Assembly: GCF_003544895.1 (NCBI RefSeq)
Contig: NZ_CP032125.1
Coordinates: 2,308,001-2,372,000, forward strand
Length of the DNA stretch: 64,000 nt
Source: Profundibacter amoris
GTDB taxonomy: Bacteria > Pseudomonadota > Alphaproteobacteria > Rhodobacterales > Rhodobacteraceae
Direction of reading: 5' to 3'
Below, in pieces: positions 1-8,381 of the stretch. Position numbers and translations under genes: made by a program. The notes beneath the pieces are model-generated. The model was not told the origin of the DNA and made no database searches. It saw only the letters and a program-made list of their open reading frames with translations. The first letter of the stretch is position 1, and every line of letters begins with the position of its first letter.

Positions 1-1038
1 AACAATTTTCCATTGTTCGTATTTGTCAGTCGGCAGATTATAGCCGTTTGCGCCACAGCGGATGATCGCGCGACGGGCGGTTTCATAGGCCTGTTTGGCC
101 ACAGCTTCGCTGCCGCCCTCGTATCCGGTCATGCGGATCGAGCCGATATTCGGCTTGCCATCCTTGCCCAGTTCAAAGCGCACAACCACTTTGGCCTGAA
201 GTGCGGCTGTGGACAGCGCGCCAACGTTCCAACAGCGCCGCACCTCAAGCAAAAACGCATCTTTCTGGCCGCGTGACAGCGGCGGGCCTGTTGGCGCGGA
301 CGAGGCCGCAGCGGCGGCTTCTTCGGCCTGCAACTGGCGCAGGGTATCTTCGATTGACGGGCTGGCATCGGGAGTCGCGGGGGGTGTCGCAGGCGGACCG
401 GTCCTTGCGGTTTCAACCGGCGGCGCTGGCCGTCTGGGGCGGGCCGAGGGGCGAACCGAACGGGCCGGCGCCGAGGTTTCCGGCACAATGCGGTCGCTCG
501 ATGCCTCGGGCGCGGCGGGGGGGTCGGGGTCCGGCGGGGTCTGTGCGTCGGGGGCCGGTGTGTTGTCTGGATGCGCCTGATCCGCAATAGCCACATCCGG
601 CGGCGGCGGCGCAACCGGATCGGGTGTCACCCGATCAGAGGGGCGCGGCACAGCCTGCGGAGCGGGTGGTGCATTCACTACGGGGGGCTCCTCGACCGGC
701 GGCTGTGGCGTTTGCGGCGCGGTTTCATCCGGTTCCGCCACAGGTGGGGGCGGTGTGATTTCAGTCACTTCAGGGGCTGTATCTTCCGGCGGTGTTGGCT
801 CTTCGGGTGGGTCCTCGGGCGGGGTTTCGGCCACGGGTTCTTCGGGCGCCGGTGCTGTATCGGGCGCATCCGGCACGGGTTTTGGCGTGCTGAGGGCTGC
901 AAATTCATCTGCCGAAATGATCGACACATTCGCCACCGTCAAATTATCATCAGGCACAGAGGAAAACAGCCCGCCAAGCAAGGCCCAGCCGATCAGGACC
1001 CCATGCCCGATACCGGATATGTAATAACCCGTGTCCAT
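1..1038 (-). CDS. tolA: TolA-like envelope protein, 3' end outside window
   Basis: This leftward gene is cut by the window edge; 346 codons are visible. It begins MDTGYYISG with one N-terminal membrane segment. A long Pro/Glu/Ala-rich linker follows, and then a folded TonB/TolA-type C-terminal part with two Cys residues (RRCWNVG and IIRCGANGY), the usual disulfide pair of TolA domain III. TolA links the inner-membrane TolQR motor to TolB/Pal at the outer membrane and helps the envelope constrict during division. It starts 3 bp after the tolR stop and belongs to the tolQRA operon; tolB and pal would be expected just outside the window. The linker is low complexity, so the identification rests on gene order and the C-terminal motif. 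Confidence 0.88.
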   Translation of the reverse strand, partial: MDTGYYISGIGHGVLIGWALLGGLFSSVPDDNLTVANVSIISADEFAALSTPKPVPDAPDTAPAPEEPVAETPPEDPPEEPTPPEDTAPEVTEITPPPPVAEPDETAPQTPQPPVEEPPVVNAPPAPQAVPRPSDRVTPDPVAPPPPDVAIADQAHPDNTPAPDAQTPPDPDPPAAPEASSDRIVPETSAPARSVRPSARPRRPAPPVETARTGPPATPPATPDASPSIEDTLRQLQAEEAAAAASSAPTGPPLSRGQKDAFLLEVRRCWNVGALSTAALQAKVVVRFELGKDGKPNIGSIRMTGYEGGSEAVAKQAYETARRAIIRCGANGYNLPTDKYEQWKIV

Positions 1039-1041
1039 CCG

Positions 1042-1515
1042 TCAGCCGCCGTTGCCGTCAAGCGTCGGGCCGCCGCTTTCCGTCACCAGACCGATGTTGG
1101 AAAAGCCACCCGCGTTCAGTGCGCCCATGACCTGCACGACCTGCTCGTAGGCGATTGCGCCATCGGCCCGCAGGAACACCTTGTCGCTGTCGCGCTCTGC
1201 TGCAATGGATCGCAGTTTTGGGATCAGTTCATCCATGCCGATTTCGGTTTCCTGCAACATGATCAACCCGTCTGCCGTCAGGGTGATGGTCAGCGGCTCT
1301 TCCTGTTCCGCAGGCAGGGCCGTGGCTGCCGTTTTGGGCAGTTCCACCGGCACCCCGACCGTCACCAGCGGGGCCGCCACCATGAATATGATCAGCAACA
1401 CCAGCATCACATCCACGAACGGCGTGATGTTGATTTCGCTCATCGCTGCCGCGTGACCACTCCGGCGACGTCTGCGACGCCGCCCGCTGTCGTTTTTCTG
1501 AATGACCGATGCCAT
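1042..1515 (-). CDS. tolR: TolR, ExbD/TolR-family proton-channel subunit
   Basis: A 157-residue protein. It has a basic cytoplasmic N-terminus (run of Arg), then SEINITPFVDVMLVLLIIFMV, the single ExbD/TolR transmembrane helix with the conserved proton-path Asp in FVDVML, and a periplasmic domain. With TolQ it forms the proton-driven motor that energises TolA. The start at 1515 (MASVIQKND) is chosen because it lies beside the tolQ stop; a longer open frame upstream is only tolQ read in another frame. The length is normal for the family. Confidence 0.95.
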   Translation of the reverse strand: MASVIQKNDSGRRRRRRRSGHAAAMSEINITPFVDVMLVLLIIFMVAAPLVTVGVPVELPKTAATALPAEQEEPLTITLTADGLIMLQETEIGMDELIPKLRSIAAERDSDKVFLRADGAIAYEQVVQVMGALNAGGFSNIGLVTESGGPTLDGNGG

Positions 1516-1516
1516 A

Positions 1517-2212
1517 TCAGCTATCCAACTGGCGGCTGAGGATAGTGGCGAATTCGTCGGCAAAGGCCTCGTAGCCCGAAATGATCCGGTCACTGTCGGC
1601 TGACAGTTTGTTATAAAACACCACCGCCGGAATAGCGGCCAGCAGGCCCATACCTGTGGCCAGCAGGGCCTCGGCGATACCCGGGGCAACAACGGCCAGA
1701 TTGGTGCTTTGTTGCTGGGCGATCTCGATAAAGGCGTTCATGATGCCCCAGACCGTGCCGAACAACCCGACAAACGGGGCCGTGGATCCGACCGTGGCCA
1801 GAAAGGACATGCCGGAATTCAGCCGCTCGGCCTCTTTGGCAATCGCCACATCCATCGAGCGGTCGATCCGTGCCTGTGCGCCTGCGATCAGCCCGCCATC
1901 CTCGCGGTGGCTGCGGCGCCATTCCATCATCCCGGCCGCGAATATGCGCTCTGCGGGGCCACTCGGGTTGGGGCCTATCTGGTCAAACAATTCGTCCAGC
2001 GGCTCGCCGGACCAGAACTTGCGATCGAACTCCTCGGCCTCGGCCCGGGTTTTGCGGAAGGTGATAATTTTGGTGATAATGATCGACCATGACCAGAACG
2101 AGGCCACAATCAGCAGTATCATCACCAGTTTTACGGTGAGGGTTGCGCGCAAGAAAAGCGCCAGAAACGAGAAATCAATCGCCTGCGCTGCTGCAAGGGT
2201 TTCAGTATCCAT
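1517..2212 (-). CDS. tolQ: TolQ, MotA/TolQ/ExbB proton channel
   Basis: A 231-residue inner-membrane protein. It has an N-terminal helix (about residues 18-45), a cytoplasmic loop and two C-terminal helices carrying the family signature VGSTAPFVGLFGTVWGIM and GIAEALLATGMGLLAAIPAV. TolQ forms the pentameric channel around TolR and uses the proton gradient to drive TolA. It is the first gene of tolQRA. A 125-bp gap separates it from ybgC upstream, so it may have its own promoter as well as read-through from ybgC. Confidence 0.96.
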   Translation of the reverse strand: MDTETLAAAQAIDFSFLALFLRATLTVKLVMILLIVASFWSWSIIITKIITFRKTRAEAEEFDRKFWSGEPLDELFDQIGPNPSGPAERIFAAGMMEWRRSHREDGGLIAGAQARIDRSMDVAIAKEAERLNSGMSFLATVGSTAPFVGLFGTVWGIMNAFIEIAQQQSTNLAVVAPGIAEALLATGMGLLAAIPAVVFYNKLSADSDRIISGYEAFADEFATILSRQLDS

Positions 2213-2337
2213 ATGCCTGCTCTTTTTGTTCGGCCGCTCTGTCGGCGGCTCTGATTAAGGGCAGATATAGGGGATAAACACGGGGAATGCTATCAAATGC
2301 GCGTCATTAAGGGGGAAAACCGGCGGATTTTGAGCGA

Positions 2338-2724
2338 TTAATGCAACAACTGGCGAATATTTGCCGGCATTCGGGCCACCTGACCGCTGTCGGACACCAC
2401 CACAACGGTCACCACAGCGTGAAATATCGCCTCGTCTCCGCGTTTGACCCATTGGTCCATCACCAGCCGCGCACCCGTGACCTGTAAAACATCGGTTTCC
2501 ACCACCAGTTCATCATCCAGATAGGCCGATGACAGGTAATCCGCTTCAACGCGGCGCACCACAAATACCTGCCCCTGTTCCTTCATCGCTTTCTGGTCGA
2601 TCCCCAAACCCCGCACCCAGTCGCTGCGCGCCCGTTCGATATAGCGCAGATAGTTGGCGTAATAGACGATACCGGCCATGTCGGTGTCTTCATAATATAC
2701 GCGTATGTCCAGCTTATGTGTCAT
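2338..2724 (-). CDS. ybgC: YbgC, tol-pal-associated acyl-CoA thioesterase
   Basis: A 128-residue hot-dog-fold protein. The N-terminal motif RVYYEDTDMAGIVYYANYLRYIERAR holds the catalytic Asp of the 4-hydroxybenzoyl-CoA thioesterase group. YbgC hydrolyses short-chain acyl-CoA or acyl-ACP thioesters and is almost always coupled to tol-pal genes; a link to phospholipid synthesis at the membrane has been proposed. The ATG at 2724 overlaps the 3' end of the upstream hypothetical gene by 11 bp, which indicates translational coupling. Length and motif are typical. Confidence 0.93.
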   Translation of the reverse strand: MTHKLDIRVYYEDTDMAGIVYYANYLRYIERARSDWVRGLGIDQKAMKEQGQVFVVRRVEADYLSSAYLDDELVVETDVLQVTGARLVMDQWVKRGDEAIFHAVVTVVVVSDSGQVARMPANIRQLLH

Positions 2725-3349
2725 CCATCGCCCCTATCCGTGCAAACAGCCGCAGCGCATGGGATTTGTCATCCGCCGCGATGGGCATCACAGGATCATA
2801 GGCCGCCTGCACCAGCGCCGCAATCTCGGGGCGCAAAATAACCGCGCCACTGTCGGGCAGCACCGCAAGGGGCGATCGGGTGGCAAAAGCCGCATCGGAC
2901 CACAGCAGGATCGCCTGCACCGCCTGCCCCAGCGCAAGGGTGTCGGCAGGCAACTCCGCCATCGCCCCACCCATACGGATAAACACGAAACAGGCCTGAA
3001 TCCCGCCGTCATTGTCAAAGCGAAAGGCGCGGTATTGCTGCCCGCCCGACGCTTTCAGCCGTTCAACCACCCGTGCCAGACCGGGGATCATCTGATCCAG
3101 TTTGGGCACATCCAGCAATTCATCCCATTCACGGAAAAAGAACATCATCAGGTTGGCGCCCAGCTCGGCGTCGGTTTCGGCCATTTTATGGCCCGCCAAA
3201 GTCACCACCGCCTCGATCGCGCCTTTGACAACGGAAAGGGTTTCATCGCTCACCCCGAACACCACCGGCACAATCGGGCGGCCCCAGCGGGCAAAACGGT
3301 AGGTGCCGTCGGGGCTGGTAAAATGCTGTTCGATTTCGTCGGGAGTCAT
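2714..3349 (-). CDS. Conserved hypothetical protein between ruvB and ybgC
   Basis: A 211-residue soluble protein starting MTPDEIEQHF. No signal peptide or membrane helix is visible and I recognise no catalytic motif. It looks globular, with regions such as PIVPVVFGVSDET and AFRFDNDGGIQACFVF. It overlaps ybgC by 11 bp, so the two are probably co-transcribed and coupled. A perfect 12-bp palindrome lies 18-29 bp upstream of its start and could control it. From general knowledge, an unnamed gene at this spot recurs in Rhodobacterales; its role is unknown to me. The gene call is firm, the function is not. Confidence 0.8.
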   Translation of the reverse strand: MTPDEIEQHFTSPDGTYRFARWGRPIVPVVFGVSDETLSVVKGAIEAVVTLAGHKMAETDAELGANLMMFFFREWDELLDVPKLDQMIPGLARVVERLKASGGQQYRAFRFDNDGGIQACFVFIRMGGAMAELPADTLALGQAVQAILLWSDAAFATRSPLAVLPDSGAVILRPEIAALVQAAYDPVMPIAADDKSHALRLFARIGAMDDT

Positions 3350-3362
3350 ATCGGGGACATTT

Positions 3363-3384
3363 CCATTAAACCGGTTTAGTGGTT
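3363..3384. promoter_or_regulatory. Palindromic operator-like site TAAACCGGTTTA
   Basis: A perfect 12-bp palindrome (3367-3378) sits just upstream of the leftward hypothetical gene. The flanking bases are shared with a second copy at 19040-19067: 22 bp on this core differ by one base. The central CG and AAACCGGTTT core resemble LacI-family operators. Function is inferred; no regulator gene lies beside it. Confidence 0.4.
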
Positions 3385-3442
3385 CTATTAACCATCGTTT
3401 CTCCGCAGTGCAATCGCCCTGTCCCTGCGGATATAACTGTGA

Positions 3443-4462
3443 TCACTCGAACAAATCAGGATCACTTTTCGGTGCTGCCATCCCCAGATGCCGCCACGCC
3501 TTTTGCGCCAGCATCCGCCCGCGCGGGGTGCGCTGGATCAGGCCCTGTTGCAACAGATAAGGCTCGATCACCTCTTCCAGCGCATCGCGGCTTTCGCTAA
3601 GTGCTGCCGACATGGTTTCAATCCCCACCGGTCCGCCCGCGTAATTTTCGGCAATCAGGCGCAGATAGCGGCGGTCGGCTCCGTCCAGCCCCAGGTGGTC
3701 CACCTCCAGACGGGTCAGCGCATTGTCGGCCAAAGCCTGCGAGATCCTGCCGCCGGCCTCGACCGTGGCAAAATCCACCACGCGGCGCAGCAACCGGCCG
3801 GCAATCCGTGGCGTTCCGCGCGCACGGCGCGCAATCTCGCGCGCACCGGTTTCCTCGCATTGCACACCCAGCAGGCGCGCGCCCCGCACGACGATCTCGT
3901 GCAATTCGTCCTCGGAATAAAACTGAAGCCGCACAGGTATCCCGAAGCGGTCGCGCAGCGGCGTCGTCAGCAGCCCCAGCCGCGTTGTCGCCCCGACCAG
4001 CGTAAAGGGCTGGAGTTCGATCCGCACGGTGCGCGCCGCCGGCCCCTCGCCGATCACCAGATCCAGCTCGAAATCCTCGAGCGCAGGGTACAGCACTTCT
4101 TCGACCACCGGATTCAACCGGTGGATCTCGTCGATGAACAGCACATCGCCCCGCTCCAGATTGGTCAGGATCGCCGCCAGATCCCCCGCCTTGGCCAGCA
4201 CGGGACCGGAAGTCATGCGGAAATTCACCCCCAGTTCCCGCGCCATGATCTGCGCCAAAGTGGTCTTGCCCAGTCCGGGCGGGCCGTGGAACAACACATG
4301 ATCCATCGCCTCTTTACGCATCCTGGCGCTTTCAATGAATACCCGCAGGTTCGCCCGCGCCTCGGCCTGGCCGATGAATTCATCCAGCACCTGCGGGCGC
4401 AAGGCGCGATCCGCATCTTCGGGGCGCGGTTCGGGGCGCAATGTGGGGTCGGGTTCAGTCAT
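3443..4462 (-). CDS. ruvB: RuvB, Holliday-junction branch-migration helicase
   Basis: A 339-residue AAA+ ATPase. It has Walker A GPPGLGKT at residues 60-67, Walker B with DEIH at about 111-114, sensor motif [18 protein letters not shown], and a C-terminal winged helix with the RTPRGR motif. RuvB hexamers drive DNA through the RuvA-held junction during recombinational repair. The gene follows ruvA after 4 bp, in the order ruvC-ruvA-ruvB. The length is normal. Confidence 0.98.
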   Translation of the reverse strand: MTEPDPTLRPEPRPEDADRALRPQVLDEFIGQAEARANLRVFIESARMRKEAMDHVLFHGPPGLGKTTLAQIMARELGVNFRMTSGPVLAKAGDLAAILTNLERGDVLFIDEIHRLNPVVEEVLYPALEDFELDLVIGEGPAARTVRIELQPFTLVGATTRLGLLTTPLRDRFGIPVRLQFYSEDELHEIVVRGARLLGVQCEETGAREIARRARGTPRIAGRLLRRVVDFATVEAGGRISQALADNALTRLEVDHLGLDGADRRYLRLIAENYAGGPVGIETMSAALSESRDALEEVIEPYLLQQGLIQRTPRGRMLAQKAWRHLGMAAPKSDPDLFE

Positions 4463-4466
4463 TCAA

Positions 4467-5129
4467 TCACCCCATCGGTGCCAGCAGTTTCAGCGCCGCG
4501 CGGATCAGATCCGGCGTGTCGGCATCTGGGTTTTCCCCCGCCGCCTGCGCCACCGCCATTGAGGCATCCGCAGGCGCATAGCCAAGGTTGCCCAAGGCCG
4601 ACAAGGCTTCGCTCTGGGCCGCCGCCGATGTTGGCGCGGCACCCGTAACCACGGGCGTTTCGATCACCTCAACCTCGGCCACCACATCGCCCTGTGCGGC
4701 CGCCATTGTGCCCCCCATCGCCATCACGGCGGGGGCTTTGTCTTTCAGTTCCAGCACCACACGTTGCGCGGTTTTCGGACCGACACCTTTGGCCGCCTTC
4801 ACCGCGTTTATATCGCCCAGGGCAATCGCGCGGCTGACGCCTTCGGCGCCCAATGTGCCCAGAATGGCCATCGAGGCCTTGGCACCGATCCCCTGAACGC
4901 CCATCAGCAAGCGGTGCCATTCCTTTTCCAGCAAGGTGGTGAAGCCGAACAGTTGCAGGTTATCCTCGCGCACCAGCAGATCGGTGAATAGCGCCAGTGC
5001 CTCGCCATTGGCGGGCAGGGTCGCCATCGTGCGATCCGATACATAAACGATATAGCCAACCCCGCGCACATCGATCAGCACATGGTCGCCTGCGCGATAT
5101 TCCAGCCGCCCCGAAATCTTGCCGATCAT
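4467..5129 (-). CDS. ruvA: RuvA, Holliday-junction DNA-binding subunit
   Basis: A 220-residue protein beginning [20 protein letters not shown], the canonical RuvA N-terminal OB fold. Helix-hairpin-helix motifs are at [17 protein letters not shown] and [18 protein letters not shown]. The C-terminal domain that contacts RuvB is present after an Ala/Val-rich linker. RuvA tetramers bind four-way junctions and recruit RuvB. The start at 5129 overlaps the ruvC stop by 4 bp; the upstream extension of the frame lacks RuvA-like sequence. Confidence 0.97.
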   Translation of the reverse strand: MIGKISGRLEYRAGDHVLIDVRGVGYIVYVSDRTMATLPANGEALALFTDLLVREDNLQLFGFTTLLEKEWHRLLMGVQGIGAKASMAILGTLGAEGVSRAIALGDINAVKAAKGVGPKTAQRVVLELKDKAPAVMAMGGTMAAAQGDVVAEVEVIETPVVTGAAPTSAAAQSEALSALGNLGYAPADASMAVAQAAGENPDADTPDLIRAALKLLAPMG

Positions 5130-5632
5130 GCGCTTGCCCTCTTTAGTGCTGCCTCGTAATGCCCCGCCGATTGCACATGATGCGCATGGCATATCGCAAT
5201 CGCCAAAGCATCCGCAGCATCCGGTCCGGCCAACTCCACACCGGGCAGTTGCAAGCGCACCATATGCGCCACCTGCCCTTTGTCGGCATGGCCCACACCG
5301 ACAACCGTCTTTTTAACCTTGTTGGGCGCGTATTCCCCGACACTCAAACCCGCCTGCGCCGGAACCAGCATGGCAATCCCGCGCGCCTGCCCCAGTTTCA
5401 GGGTGCCCGCGCCATCCTTGTTGACAAAGGTCTGCTCGACCGCCGCCGTATCGGGGGAAAACCGCGCCATGATTTCGCTAAGCTGCGTGTGCAACGATAA
5501 CAGGCGCGCGGCCAGATCATCGCCTGCGGAATGGCAAACGCCATTGCCCACATGCCCCAAACGGGAACCGGCAACATCAATCACCCCCCAGCCAAGGTTT
5601 CGCAACCCCGGATCAATCCCGATAACGCGCAT
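5126..5632 (-). CDS. ruvC: RuvC, Holliday-junction resolvase
   Basis: A 168-residue endonuclease. [17 protein letters not shown] contains the first catalytic Asp (residue 7), the acidic residue of [11 protein letters not shown] follows, and the C-terminal acidic cluster is in [14 protein letters not shown]. RuvC cuts the junction held by RuvAB. It is the first gene of ruvCAB. The start at 5632 is chosen because the family begins exactly at [10 protein letters not shown] saw no GAAC-N7-GAAC or GTTC-N7-GTTC LexA-type box in the upstream region. Confidence 0.97.
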   Translation of the reverse strand: MRVIGIDPGLRNLGWGVIDVAGSRLGHVGNGVCHSAGDDLAARLLSLHTQLSEIMARFSPDTAAVEQTFVNKDGAGTLKLGQARGIAMLVPAQAGLSVGEYAPNKVKKTVVGVGHADKGQVAHMVRLQLPGVELAGPDAADALAIAICHAHHVQSAGHYEAALKRASA

Positions 5633-5975
5633 ACTGCTCCTCGCTGCCGCCGGCTTTTGTTGCCTTTGCGCAACGTCTAGCACGAAAGGGGAACATTTGC
5701 CAAATGGAAAGCTGTCTGAACAAAGAATTAATATTCTGCCCGATTTGCCGGATTTACAGCGGAATTCGACGCCTCACAGGTCAAATGCGACCTTTGCGCA
5801 TCTTGTTTTTGCCTTATTTTACAACCCTTTAACCCCCTTTTAAGCCATGCGCAAAACGCATATTGGGTATGCGGTTTCACCGGCTTGTTTGGTCAAGGTC
5901 CAAGGCCTAGATGCAATTTTAGTAATTACCAACAGCACATCGCTGCATCCAACACCCGAAAAAAGGAAGACGAAC
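5633..5975. other. Intergenic region, divergent promoters of ruvCAB and a DUF1127 gene
   Basis: These 343 bp hold no convincing gene. The stretch is more AT-rich than its surroundings and must contain the leftward ruvC promoter and the rightward promoter for the small DUF1127 gene. An inverted repeat AGGTC-N6-GACCT lies at 5778-5793 and could bind a regulator. A ribosome-binding site (AAAAGGAAGA) precedes the ATG at 5976. Confidence 0.5.
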
Positions 5976-6209
5976 ATGACTGCCTATAACAACACCCGTC
6001 TGCTGGTCGACGGTGCACGCGGTTCCGATCTGGGCATTTCCCGCGCAGTATACCGCCTGACCACATTCATTGCCGACCTTGGCACATCATTTGTCAACTG
6101 GAACAGTGCCCGCAAAACCCGCGCCGAATTGTCCAAGCTTTCGGACCATGCGCTGGAAGATATCGGCCTGACCCGTGGTGACATTCCCTACCTGACAATC
6201 CACAGATAG
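5976..6209 (+). CDS. Small DUF1127 protein
   Basis: A 77-residue basic protein. Its C-terminus carries the DUF1127 signature: NSARKTRAELSKLSDHALEDIGLTRGDI, an Arg-rich helix followed by LSD..L.DIGL.R.D. Short DUF1127 proteins in alphaproteobacteria have been linked to phosphate/carbon metabolism and RNA turnover; this particular copy has no assigned role. It starts at 5976 with a good AAGGAAG ribosome-binding site and is followed 22 bp later by a strong terminator, so it is probably a one-gene transcript. Confidence 0.88.
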   Translation: MTAYNNTRLLVDGARGSDLGISRAVYRLTTFIADLGTSFVNWNSARKTRAELSKLSDHALEDIGLTRGDIPYLTIHR

Positions 6210-6231
6210 GTTTTGGCACATTAGCAATACC

Positions 6232-6265
6232 AAAAAAGCCGCGCTGATCACAGCGCGGCTTTTTC
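6232..6265. terminator. Bidirectional intrinsic terminator
   Basis: A 10-bp perfect GC-rich stem, AGCCGCGCTG / CAGCGCGGCT (6237-6246 and 6251-6260), has a 4-base loop. It is flanked by an A-run on the left and TTTTT on the right. It lies between two convergent genes and can stop transcription from both sides. Confidence 0.93.
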
Positions 6266-6284
6266 GTATTACTGGTCGCTTGTC

Positions 6285-6632
6285 TTAGCGGATCAGTGAA
6301 CTGATCTGGCCAGCAATCCATTTTGTCAAAGGATCGGCAGACATGGCATACGCCCCGGCCTGCTCGACAACTGTGCCTGATTGCAGTTTTTCAACACGAT
6401 CATTGAAGGTTGCTTCACCCAGTTGAACCAGCAAGAACCCTTTGAAGATAAAGAAGGCAACAAAGCACAGCGCTACACCCTTCCAGGGAAAGCGCGGGCC
6501 GCTACGCCGAACCTTGGCTACAATCAAGCCATCGTGGTTCACCGATGCGACATATCCATTTGCAAGTTTCCGGTGACGCTTATCGATACGTTTCACCCGC
6601 TTGCCGAAATCTTTCATATTTGGGTCAGCCAT
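6285..6632 (-). CDS. Hypothetical single-span membrane protein
   Basis: A 115-residue protein beginning MADPNMKDFGKRVKRID. The N-terminal half is strongly basic and cytoplasmic, one transmembrane helix follows (about residues 56-75, WKGVALCFVAFFIFKGFLLV), and the C-terminal part is short. I know no characterised relative. The start at 6632 is chosen over farther upstream codons because the upstream sequence is AT-rich and promoter-like. The gene is preceded by prmA on the same strand after 95 bp and shares the terminator at 6232-6265. Confidence 0.72.
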   Translation of the reverse strand: MADPNMKDFGKRVKRIDKRHRKLANGYVASVNHDGLIVAKVRRSGPRFPWKGVALCFVAFFIFKGFLLVQLGEATFNDRVEKLQSGTVVEQAGAYAMSADPLTKWIAGQISSLIR

Positions 6633-6727
6633 AATAGCCTCACTATTTATCCAAGAATTTTTATAAGAACGCCTAATTATGGCGTAATTTGGACGATTAT
6701 GGCGTTTTACGCTGTAATATACAATGG

Positions 6728-7603
6728 TTAAGCGGGTTTCCGCCGCAATAATAACGTTGTCCATTCGCCATTTTCGCGTTTATCGACCAAATCAAACCCG
6801 TTATGCGTGTAAACAGTAACAACTTCTTGTGCCTGTTCGTTCAAAATACCCGAAAGGATCGCATATCCGTCATTTTTGACCGAATCGTCCATATCCGGCG
6901 CTAAACTGATCAACGGGCCTTTCAGAATGTTGGCAAAGACCAGATCAAAGGGGGCGGCCTGTTTCAATTCCGGCGCGTCAAATCCGGCCGCCTCGACACA
7001 GATCACCCGCCCGTCCAGATCATTGCCGGCCACATTGGCGCGGGCCACATCCACCGCTTGCGCGTCAATATCACTGGCCAGAACCGGATTGGGCCAGATT
7101 TTCGCCGCCGCCATCGCCAATACCGCTGTGCCACAGCCGATGTCGGCAACGTTTTCGCCGACAAAGCCGTCATTCGCCAACTGGTCCAGCACCTGCAAAC
7201 AGCCCAGCGTGGTGCCGTGGTGGCCGGTGCCAAAGGCCATCGCCGCCTCGATCAGCAACGCAACCGATCCTTCGGGCACTTTGTCGGCATCGTGGCTGCC
7301 GTAGACAAAGAACCGCCCCGCCTGCACCGGCGACAGTTCGCGCCGCACATGCGCCACCCAGTCGACCTCGGGCAGTTCCGACACCACAAAGGGTTTGGCC
7401 CCGAATGCGACCGCCAACAGTGCCAGCCCCGCCTCGTCCGGTTTTTCGACGAAATAGCCGCCAACCTCCCAGATACCCGAGCCATCTTCGACCTCGAACA
7501 CCCCGACGCCCGTGGGTTCGGGCACCAGCCGCTCCAGCGCCTCGCCCAGCGCCTCGGCCGGTTGCGGCCCGTTTAATGTGGTCAGGGCTGTAAATGTGGG
7601 CAT
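6728..7603 (-). CDS. prmA: PrmA, ribosomal protein L11 methyltransferase
   Basis: A 291-residue SAM-dependent methyltransferase. The PrmA hallmarks are AMAFGTGHHGTTLGCL, the SAM motif VADIGCGTAVLAMAA, ASDID as motif II and FANILKGPL as the N-[IV]-L active-site motif. It trimethylates ribosomal protein L11. The start at 7603 gives MPTFTALTT and the usual small N-terminal substrate-recognition domain; the longer upstream frame is not PrmA-like. It is transcribed leftward and separated from msrA by about 70 bp. Confidence 0.93.
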   Translation of the reverse strand: MPTFTALTTLNGPQPAEALGEALERLVPEPTGVGVFEVEDGSGIWEVGGYFVEKPDEAGLALLAVAFGAKPFVVSELPEVDWVAHVRRELSPVQAGRFFVYGSHDADKVPEGSVALLIEAAMAFGTGHHGTTLGCLQVLDQLANDGFVGENVADIGCGTAVLAMAAAKIWPNPVLASDIDAQAVDVARANVAGNDLDGRVICVEAAGFDAPELKQAAPFDLVFANILKGPLISLAPDMDDSVKNDGYAILSGILNEQAQEVVTVYTHNGFDLVDKRENGEWTTLLLRRKPA

Positions 7604-7664
7604 GGGGTTCTCCGAAAATAATTCTGTTGCGCAAGTAGGCCCTGCCCACAGCCGGGTCAAGCCC

Positions 7665-7685
7665 GTAGGGCGGGGTTCACCCCGC
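7665..7685. repeat. Short extragenic palindrome, GTAGGGCGGGGTT family
   Basis: This hairpin (GCGGGGT-TC-ACCCCGC core) overlaps the last codons of msrA. A nearly identical element lies on the opposite strand at 56618-56638 after the second cold-shock gene. The two share GTAGGGCGGGGTT followed by ACCCCGC. A dispersed terminator-like repeat is likely. Confidence 0.55.
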
Positions 7686-8330
7686 AACCACGCCAATCGG
7701 GCAACTGACCCCTGTGCCGCCAATGCCGCAATACCCCGCAGGGTTCTTGGCCAGATATTGCTGGTGGTAATCCTCGGCATAATAAAATTCCGGCGCCAGC
7801 AGGATTTCGGTTGAAACCGCCCCGTACCCTGCCTCTTCCAGTCTGGGCGCAAAGGCGATGCGGCTGGCTTCGGCCTGTGCCAGCTGTTCGCCGGTATAGG
7901 TATAGACACCCGACCGATACTGCGTGCCGCGATCATTGCCCTGCCGCATGCCCTGGGTCGGATCGTGCCCCTCCCAAAAGGTTTTCAGCAGGGTTTCATA
8001 ACTGACCACCGCCGGATCAAATATAATCCGAACCACTTCGTTATGGCCGGTACGGCCGCTGCAAACCTCGTCATAGGTCGGATTTGGCGTATAGCCCCCC
8101 GCATAGCCCACCATCGTCAGCCAGACACCTTCGATCTGCCAGAATATCCGCTCTACCCCCCAGAAACAGCCCATGCCGAACATCGCCTGTTCCATGCCGT
8201 CGGGCACAGCGGATTTTAGTGGACGGGCCGTCAGGAAATGGGTTTCGGCGGTCGGGACCGGATCGGGCCGGCCCGGCAGGGCGTCTTCGGGGGCAACCAT
8301 CGCGGATTTCTTTTGCAGCATGGAAAACAT
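7677..8330 (-). CDS. msrA: MsrA, peptide-methionine (S)-S-oxide reductase
   Basis: A 217-residue enzyme with the catalytic motif [13 protein letters not shown] (nucleophilic Cys), [26 protein letters not shown], and the C-terminal [12 protein letters not shown] with candidate resolving cysteines. It repairs oxidised methionine in proteins using thioredoxin. The start at 8330 (MFSMLQKKS) is supported by an AGGAGCG ribosome-binding site. The N-terminal extension of about 45 residues before the domain is common in bacterial MsrA. Confidence 0.95.
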   Translation of the reverse strand: MFSMLQKKSAMVAPEDALPGRPDPVPTAETHFLTARPLKSAVPDGMEQAMFGMGCFWGVERIFWQIEGVWLTMVGYAGGYTPNPTYDEVCSGRTGHNEVVRIIFDPAVVSYETLLKTFWEGHDPTQGMRQGNDRGTQYRSGVYTYTGEQLAQAEASRIAFAPRLEEAGYGAVSTEILLAPEFYYAEDYHQQYLAKNPAGYCGIGGTGVSCPIGVVAG

Positions 8331-8381
8331 AAGCGCTCCTTTGTTCGATACCGCGAATATAGGCACAAAATACCGCTGGCG

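Noticed and set aside
571-1539. 322-codon rightward frame over tolA/tolR
   Set aside because: Arg/His-rich shadow of the Pro/Glu/Ala-rich tolA linker and tolR.
5633-5975. LexA/SOS box upstream of ruvC
   Set aside because: No GAAC-N7-GAAC or GTTC-N7-GTTC arrangement was found by eye.
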